Positions 57,577 to 64,000 of a stretch of DNA of 64,000 nt are shown here, in pieces. The first letter of the stretch is position 1. Each line of letters begins with the position of its first letter. This DNA comes from Citrus sinensis (taxonomy: Eukaryota > Streptophyta > Magnoliopsida > Sapindales > Rutaceae), in assembly GCF_022201045.2 (NCBI RefSeq), contig NC_068557.1:1302001-1366000 (forward strand), read 5' to 3'. A model generated the notes under the pieces. It saw nothing but the letters and a program-made list of their open reading frames with translations, made no database searches and was not told the DNA's origin. A program made the translations under genes and the position numbers.

Positions 57577-60393
57577 TCAGATGATTTTACGCTTGCATCT
57601 GAGCATCCTGGTGGATCTTTCAGCAACATCATCTTCAGGAGAGTCTTCCACAACTGATTCTTCTCTTATGACCAAGCCACGGTTCCTAGACAATTTCCTG
57701 ATTGGCGTTGTGCGTGATGCTCCTTCAGTGTTGTTGTATGAAGCTTGTTCTGCTTGAGGCACTGGTAAAGCATTTGAACTCTCCCTATGTGGCATCAGCT
57801 CCTCGCCGGCAGGCACCACATCCTTCATCAACTGCATTACATGTATCATTGAGTTAAGATTTCATGGAAACAATTAGTTCATGCAAGAAACAGAAGAAAA
57901 TATAAATTAAGCATATGGTGCTGCAAGTAAGTCCACATCATTACTCCATTAACCATGAATAGCACAAGGCATCTAAGAGTCAAGTGCAAGGAAGTTGACA
58001 ATAACTTACATCTTCTATCCAGTAAGCAAAAGTAACACATCCTATTGAAGGTTCTCACCAAATTTATTTGCAAAGGAAACCAATCAATCATCTTATACTT
58101 CTTGTAAGAGTTGGTTTGACAAAACAATATTGCATAATAGCTTCAAAGGCATAATTAATAGTCATCTGATCAGATTCCCTCGACCTATTTTATGCTTAGA
58201 ATGGACCAATATTGCAATCAGACATACAGCGAATTATCAGATAAACACTGAAACTATCTAATACAGCATATGGATCAAAACTGGTATAGTTAAGAGGAAC
58301 GTCTAATACAGCATCATAGCTCATAAGAAAAGAATCTTTTTCCATACCTTCCAATCCTTGAAGTCATATCGGAACACAAAGTGACTATATTTGACCTGGC
58401 CTGACATAACAGAATCAGCAGAGGGAGCATTCCTAGGTGCTGAAAGAGGGAAAAAGAAAAAAAGTGTGAACCAAAAGCACATAAGGTACACAGCAACCAG
58501 GAAAAAGAAACAATTGATCACATTGAAACATATCTTACCAACTAGATGAAAACCATGTTCATTAACAGCTATTTCAACCCGCCCATCTTTAACTAAGAAT
58601 GACAGAGCAAACAAATTCTCGACTGTCTGTGCAAAAGATCTTCTATTCAAAATCAAACTTTCAAGTCTGACACTTTTCTTTCTTCTTAAGATCTCAAACA
58701 TTGTTGTCATATTCTTATCGGTATCTGTTTTTTCTACTGCCTCAGAATCATCAACCTGCCAAACATAAACTGTTAGCTTACATAACCTTAAACAGTTGCA
58801 AGACCAATTGCAGGGAAAAAAGGTCATGATCCATTGGCAAAGTATATCAATGTAAATCAAGGACCAATATAGTTCACAACACTATAAGAAAACTCTAGTC
58901 CAACATCTGTTATAGTGAGGCAAGCATGTCAAGCAGAAATCCCATGCAGGGGAACTTTCAAAGAGTCCATGTAAGACCAGTGAAAATCAAATGTTTATGT
59001 ACACAATGGCCATTCTCATAGGGCAAAATATGAAACAAAGATAAAATGTCAAGCAAAAAAATAACTTTCAGTATCACAATGTACCTCAATATCCAACATG
59101 AAAGCTATACTGAAAATGATGGTAACACATTAAATGTCCACTGATCTTCTTTCTTTACAACTTTTTTTTTCCCCCTTGAAAAATGTCATGATGTGATTCA
59201 GAAACAATCATTGCATGTTCAGAGCAACCACAGCTAAATTTCAGTACATTTTCCAATTAAATAGCACCAAATGAAAAAAGAAAAAAATTTCACCTCCTCA
59301 GGCTGAGCAGTTTGAGTAGGCTTTTCCCGTTTCTTACGAACCACAACCTTCCTTTGTTTCACCTCAGTCTTCATAGGCCCAAGCCTTTAACCAAACAACA
59401 TGAAGAAAAGCAAAACCAAAGCAATATGTTAGAACTCAACCACTTAAAGGAAATGTAAACAAGAATAATACATAAATAAAAACTCACATGGTGGAACAGC
59501 CATGGCATGCTGATAAAAAGGGTGAAACAGCAAGGCCAACATCTTTCCAATTGATTGACATTTGGGCATTATTATTCCCTTGTGAGGACAATCTGTTACT
59601 GTTGGATTCCCCAAACATGGTGAGCAAACAACTGACAAAATCCGTTGGGGTAACACCCTCATTGGACTGTGACTTCACAGAAGTCACCAATGTGCTGGTA
59701 ATATCCAACAGTGCTTCCGCATCTGCTACCTGCTCCCTTGGCTTTTGCACTGCAAATAAACCCAATTTGGTATTATATCCCAAAAATTTCAAATTCACCC
59801 AAATAATAATAGTGGTAATTAACATTTTCCCTAAAACTGATACACAGCAGCTCAAAGAGTTTAAATAAACTGATTTGGTATTCAATTTCGTTATAAAATT
59901 CAGATTCATCCTTTAAAAATGGTTCTACATTTTCTGATATTTCTACAAGATAACAATAAAAAATTTCCGAAAAATGTTAAAAGTAATTACCATCTCTATG
60001 CAAATTCTGAACTTCTTTGAGGATAGTGTTAAACTTCTTTGAATCCACTCTCGTCAAATCATCTCTCTGATCTGCAAATTTTATTTTTTTAAAAAAAAAA
60101 AAAGTTAAATGAATAATAAATATTTAAAAAAATTGAAGCCTCAAATTTTTTCAAAATTATTATTTTTTCTAACCTTGAATCTTGCTCAAAACGGCGAGGT
60201 ACTTAGAACGAAGAACTCTCCGCTGAACTGTGTCTTGTGGCTGATTCGTCCGAGTCGACTCATTGTCAAGGTTCTCATCGGCGCCGTTTCGACTCAGTTT
60301 CTCCCGCTTCACAGTCCTGAGTAGCTGCTCCGACGAGTCGTCGACTCGGCCTCTGCTGCTGCTCCCGGCCTCTCGCTTCACCGCTCTTCTCAT
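57577..60393 (-). CDS. NSE4A: NSE4, kleisin subunit of the SMC5/6 complex
   Basis: Seven exons on the minus strand: 60393-60174, 60071-59991, 59749-59488, 59384-59294, 58755-58539, 58439-58348 and 57831-57577 (stop TGA). Phases close to 405 residues, close to Arabidopsis NSE4A. The N-terminus is basic and Ser/Arg-rich; RVLRSKYLAVLSKIQ and VQKPREQVADAEALLDITST form the NSE3-binding and helical part. The C-terminal kleisin domain holds ESLILNRRSFAQTVENLFAL, GRVEIAVNEHGFHLV and SGQVKYSHFVFRYDFKDWK, the NSE4_C signature. SMC5/6 works in the nucleus in DNA repair and replication-fork stability; NSE4 bridges the SMC heads (family knowledge). The last exon is a variable basic/acidic tail. The A suffix follows the Arabidopsis name and is not proven by synteny. 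Confidence 0.93.
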
Positions 60394-60717
60394 GATTCCA
60401 GATCCTCAAATCAAAATCAAGAAACAAAAGAGGGGAGAATTTTTTTTTTAACTTTATATTTTCGGAATTTTTGAGAGAAAATGGGGTGTGATTTGAAGAA
60501 CTGAATGTGTTTTGATATTTGACTTTTTTATTATCAGAGAGCGCGGGCGGGATGAAACTTGAAATAGAGTGGGAGATTTTTTAATTTTTGGGGAAATTGT
60601 GTGCGGTGAGAAGTGAATTTTTTATTTTTGAGTTTCTAAAAGAGAAGAATTAGAGTAGGCTCTTCAGTGTGTAAACTGTAAAAGAGAAAGGAAAATAAAT
60701 AAAAATTGGAAGTAGAT

Positions 60718-60725
60718 TTTCCCGC
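60718..60725 (+). promoter_or_regulatory. E2F-type site upstream of NSE4
   Basis: TTTCCCGC, a perfect match to the E2F consensus TTTSSCGC, 325 bases before the NSE4 ATG, within the GC-rich patch tttcccgcgcggc. A second GC-rich patch, gcgcgggcggg, lies at about 60541-60551. E2F sites are common in plant S-phase and repair genes, which suits NSE4. Confidence 0.5.
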
Positions 60726-60970
60726 GCGGCAAGTTTACTCCAATTTGGTGGTTGTCTTATATACATGTGTGTGTATATAAAATTATTTTTAAGTGTGAAT
60801 GTCTGTATTTTTTTTTTAATGTAAATAAATTTTTAAATTTTAAAAAAAATTAATTTTTTAATAAAGTATAAAATTGTGAAATTTAAAATATTTAAGAGAA
60901 TTAAAAATTAATTAAAATATATTCGTATGAAAATAAAATAAGGACATCCGCACGGGAGAAAGACTCTCTT

Positions 60971-61017
<47 letters not shown>

Positions 61018-61902
61018 CTCTCATTTGATTGAAACAAATCATTGTAAAATAGGAATGCTTTTATCCTTTGATGAAGGGAACTATGAAAGTATGCAAAAAG
61101 ATAATATATCCACTAATAATTGGGAACCACTCAATAGTTTAATCCAAATTATACAATCATTTAATTAACCTAGGAAGTTCTCGGAGACCTATGAATGGTT
61201 ATGGCTATTAATATCGTGTTGTAATTTACAAAATTCTCCAATCATAGGCCAATATATTAAATAGATTTGACCAGATAAATCATTAATAATAAATATCCAA
61301 ATGGTTTTTCCTTACTTTTTATTTCATAATACCCAAATTGTGATTTGTGTTACAATTCCCATATTCTAAAACACAACACTCAGAAAATTACAAATGTCAC
61401 ATACGACAAAGAAAATGTAGTGCTTGGCATTTTAGTTTTACCGATTTTTAATTAATAAATAACGAAGATACAGTACCAATAATTATAGTTTGTTTAGTTT
61501 TATCGAATTAAGCAAGAAGATGCTCTATACACCAGAACAGTCTCAGCAAAGCCGCATAACTTTTTACTTCATATTAAGTAAAATTTGAACCCATTTCTGT
61601 CATTAAGTACATGCTTGTGTGTTTTCACAGGAACGAGAAAAAGCCTCCAAAACAATGCTACAAAACCGACGTAAGCAGAGAAAAATAAAAAAAGATTACA
61701 CAACATAACAATATTCAACCTCCGCTTTTGTTTGATTTATGTATAAACTACTCAAACCACCAAAGGAGGAAAAAAAAAAAAACCATAGTTACGTTGGAAA
61801 GGTTACACAAAGACACCAAAGGAGATTGATCCAATTTCTTTCAGCTTTTGTAACAAACTATGCCGATATATTAACTGATGTAGCCAAGACTAAGAAAAAT
61901 CA
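60726..61902. other. Intergenic region between NSE4 and the helicase gene
   Basis: AT-rich. Apart from the (TA)n tract there is no coding or RNA signal. The part nearest 61903 should include the helicase 3' UTR, although it falls in plain AT-rich sequence. Confidence 0.4.
60973..61016. repeat. (TA)22 microsatellite
   Basis: 44 bases of uninterrupted TA dinucleotide; likely variable in length between individuals. Confidence 0.95.
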
Positions 61903-63767
61903 TCACAGCAAACCGGCTGCCTTAAGTGCTGCCTTGAAGTCCTCGTCGCTGTTCCGGACCTAACGTTGGAAAGCAGGAGGGAGACATCAATTAGACAGTA
62001 TTAATTCAGAGCGTTTCACATGTGCATGTTTGCACCTGTACATTACATCTACTGAAAAATTAAACAGATTTTTTTGAATTTTGATAAAGTCATAAAATTC
62101 TGGAACCATGAAAGCAGGATCTTAACTCTTAAGATTACCTCAGTTACTTTGATGTCAAAGTACCGTTCAATTTTTTCCATGATAATCATATCATCACCAT
62201 CCATCAACAAATTAAACACAACTCCTGAAAAATTACAAAAAATAAGTCCTGGTCAATAATTACAATTTCCGATTTCCACCTAGACAATATCCATGTAACA
62301 AATACATAGTAGAAATCAATAACGAGTCAATCTATTCCCAGTTTAACAAAGTAAGTCTGTTTAACTCCTATGTGCAGCTTGTGTGCTCCAATAATTCCAA
62401 GACAATACAAACATGTTGAGCCATAATGACAACATGAAGGTCTTTCTGACAAATAATATCCATCATTACCCATTTCTCAAACAAAGGGTGAACTCATCGG
62501 AATTACATCAATGTGATCAAGAGAAGACACTAACAACCTTGCAAATATAAACAACAGGTTCAACTGCCTTCAACTATCTTTTAAAGCAAATCAGATATTC
62601 AGCAAAAAAAAAAGACAATCAAAACAAAATCTTTAATTTAGAAACTTGCCTTTGCGGCCAAAGCGTCCTGCCCGGCCAATTCTATGCAGGTATACTTCAC
62701 AATCAGGCTCTAAATGTTTTCCATGTTTCACCGGAGGATCATAATTTACAATAAGATTAACCTGAATAAAAAGAACGGGTCAGGATGTCAACAGCATGAG
62801 CACTAAGCATCCTGCATCCATTTGGAAAAACAGCAATTTTAAAACTAAAGAAAAGCACCTGCTGCTGATCAAAACCTCGGGCAAGAACGTCAGTTGATAT
62901 AAGAACTTGTGTTAATCCATCTTTAAACTCTTTAACAATTTTGTCTCGTTCTTCCTGGATTGTAGCACCCATAATTGTAGTGACTTCATAACCAAAATCT
63001 TTAAGTGCTTTATGCAACGCGCTTGCACTATTCTTTGTGCGGACAAATATAATTGTCTGCCCCATTTTTTCTCCCAGTTCAAAAATTCTATCCCTGATTA
63101 CCATAACCTTGGCAAGTTCGTCAGGACAGTAAACTTTATACTGCTTTACTGATTCTAATGACAACTCTTCTTTCTTGACAAAAAGTTGATTATAATCTTT
63201 AACAATCCTTGTTACAAAATTCTTGACAGTTTCGTTGAATGTGGCTGAAAATAGAAGAACCTGCAAGAAAAATGTAAATGAGAAGAAAGTATGCAACTAC
63301 TGTCTCTAAAGTTTGACAAGTAAACTATAAAATCAGGGCAGTGCATCCAATACCAATTTTTTAGTATTTATCTTGTCCACCATGATACTTCCCTTACTGG
63401 GAATATTTGACCACTATTAACACGAATATGACTTTCAAGTACACAAATAGTACCGAATCATTAACACTCTCCGTCCATGTCACAAAAGATTACAAAAGGG
63501 AACTACAATGTTGTTTTGAATATTGCACTTCAGCAAAAACAATGACAATCTTGCATATTCAACCAAAATTATAATCCCAACACAAGTTAGAAACGCAAGC
63601 ACATCCAGCATACAGATATAAGCTAAAAGTTCAAAGTAATCTTGCTAGTTTCACACCCTCTCTCAGCTAAGAGCATATTACCGCAGAGTAGTTAGACATA
63701 CCTGGCAATGACCACTGCTTCTTTCAATGTCCTTCATAATCCTCAAAGAATCATCTCTAAAGCCAGC
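61903..63767 (-). CDS. RH38: DEAD-box ATP-dependent RNA helicase, DBP5/LOS4 (RH38) type, 3' part
   Basis: Five exons on the minus strand: 63767-63702, 63260-62859, 62761-62650, 62224-62139 and 61959-61903 (stop TGA), 240 residues; the N-terminal half with motifs Q, I and DEAD is beyond the right edge. Visible motifs are III (SAT in QVLLFSATF), IV ([10 protein letters not shown]), V ([10 protein letters not shown]) and VI ([15 protein letters not shown]). The stretches [40 protein letters not shown] and [20 protein letters not shown] are typical of DBP5, the helicase that strips proteins from mRNA at the nuclear pore. Arabidopsis LOS4/RH38 is the likely counterpart. The 62650|62649 junction is a GC donor with an otherwise perfect context (AAAG|gcaagt). 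Sequence to the right of 63767 is intron. Confidence 0.93.
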
Positions 63768-63827
63768 CTGTATAATTCATATATTTATGAGCACCCAATG
63801 ACCAAGAGCCTCTCTCCAAGTAAAAAA

Positions 63828-63854
63828 GGGGGGGGGGGGGGGGGGGGGGGGGGG
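63828..63854. repeat. G homopolymer, 27 bases
   Basis: An unbroken run of 27 G inside a helicase intron. Runs this long are often unstable in sequencing, so the exact length is doubtful. Confidence 0.8.
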
Positions 63855-64000
63855 TGGTTCCCTGAATCTTCCCCCAAATATTAAGCCATCAATAAACATT
63901 TCCACAATAAAAAGCACCAAAGAGTTTCAATAAAAGTAGCTCTTTCAAATCAACACTGAACTGAACCCTCTTACACAACTAACAGAACACAACACTCCCT

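Noticed and set aside
59488..59868. 126-codon plus-strand frame over NSE4
   Set aside because: Antisense to NSE4 exon 3 and its flanking intron; no recognisable product or start context.
63828..63854. Long poly(G) as a functional G-quadruplex site
   Set aside because: It is intronic and homopolymeric; microsatellite expansion or an assembly artefact is a simpler explanation.

Overview
The window reads as nuclear DNA of a core eudicot plant. It is AT-rich, genes are split by short GT-AG introns with long AT-rich gaps between them, and several products are plant-specific (a RAV-type AP2/B3 factor, a plastid enoyl-ACP reductase with transit peptide, an NPF7 nitrate-transporter-like protein, plant GATA factors). 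The species cannot be fixed from the sequence; a woody rosid such as Citrus would fit, but that is a guess. All exon models below were built by eye from splice signals, reading phase and family conservation, and every one closes in frame.

Layout, left to right. (1) 198-3053 +: 3' part of a NOC2-type ribosome-biogenesis gene. (2) 3.05-9.8 kb: repeat-rich gap with a polyadenylated retroposon carrying three perfect hairpins, a MITE, two minisatellites and a terminal-inverted-repeat element. (3) 9.8-18.7 kb +: a tandem pair of GATA zinc-finger genes, one with a Mutator-type MITE in intron 1, the other with its ancestral ATG changed to GTG. (4) 19.1-24.2 kb -: a three-finger CCCH plus KH RNA-binding protein gene, convergent with the second GATA gene. 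(5) 24.2-31.3 kb: a LINE RNase H fossil, then two related genes for small secreted cysteine-rich peptides (both -), separated by a 1.3 kb Mutator-like element with GC-rich cargo. (6) 31.3-38.5 kb: gene-poor, with a hAT-like element whose 3' half is tandemly duplicated. (7) 38.5-40.9 kb -: an NPF7-clade transporter gene with a 5' UTR intron, and an orphan exon candidate near 42.6 kb. (8) 45.1-46.1 kb +: an intronless RAV-type repressor gene followed by a 141 bp foldback element. (9) 46.4-53 kb: gene-free. (10) 54.0-56.5 kb +: enoyl-ACP reductase, 12 coding exons, one GC-AG intron. (11) 57.6-60.4 kb -: NSE4, the kleisin of SMC5/6, convergent with the reductase gene. (12) 61.9-63.8 kb - and beyond: 3' part of a DBP5/LOS4-type DEAD-box helicase gene, also with a GC-AG intron.

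The genes are unrelated housekeeping and regulatory loci, as expected for a plant chromosome; there is no operon-like system. The least ordinary parts are the cysteine-rich peptide pair (one locus holds a second cysteine module out of frame behind a stop), the Mutator-like element between them, the hairpin retroposon, the GATA start-codon loss, and the two GC-AG introns.
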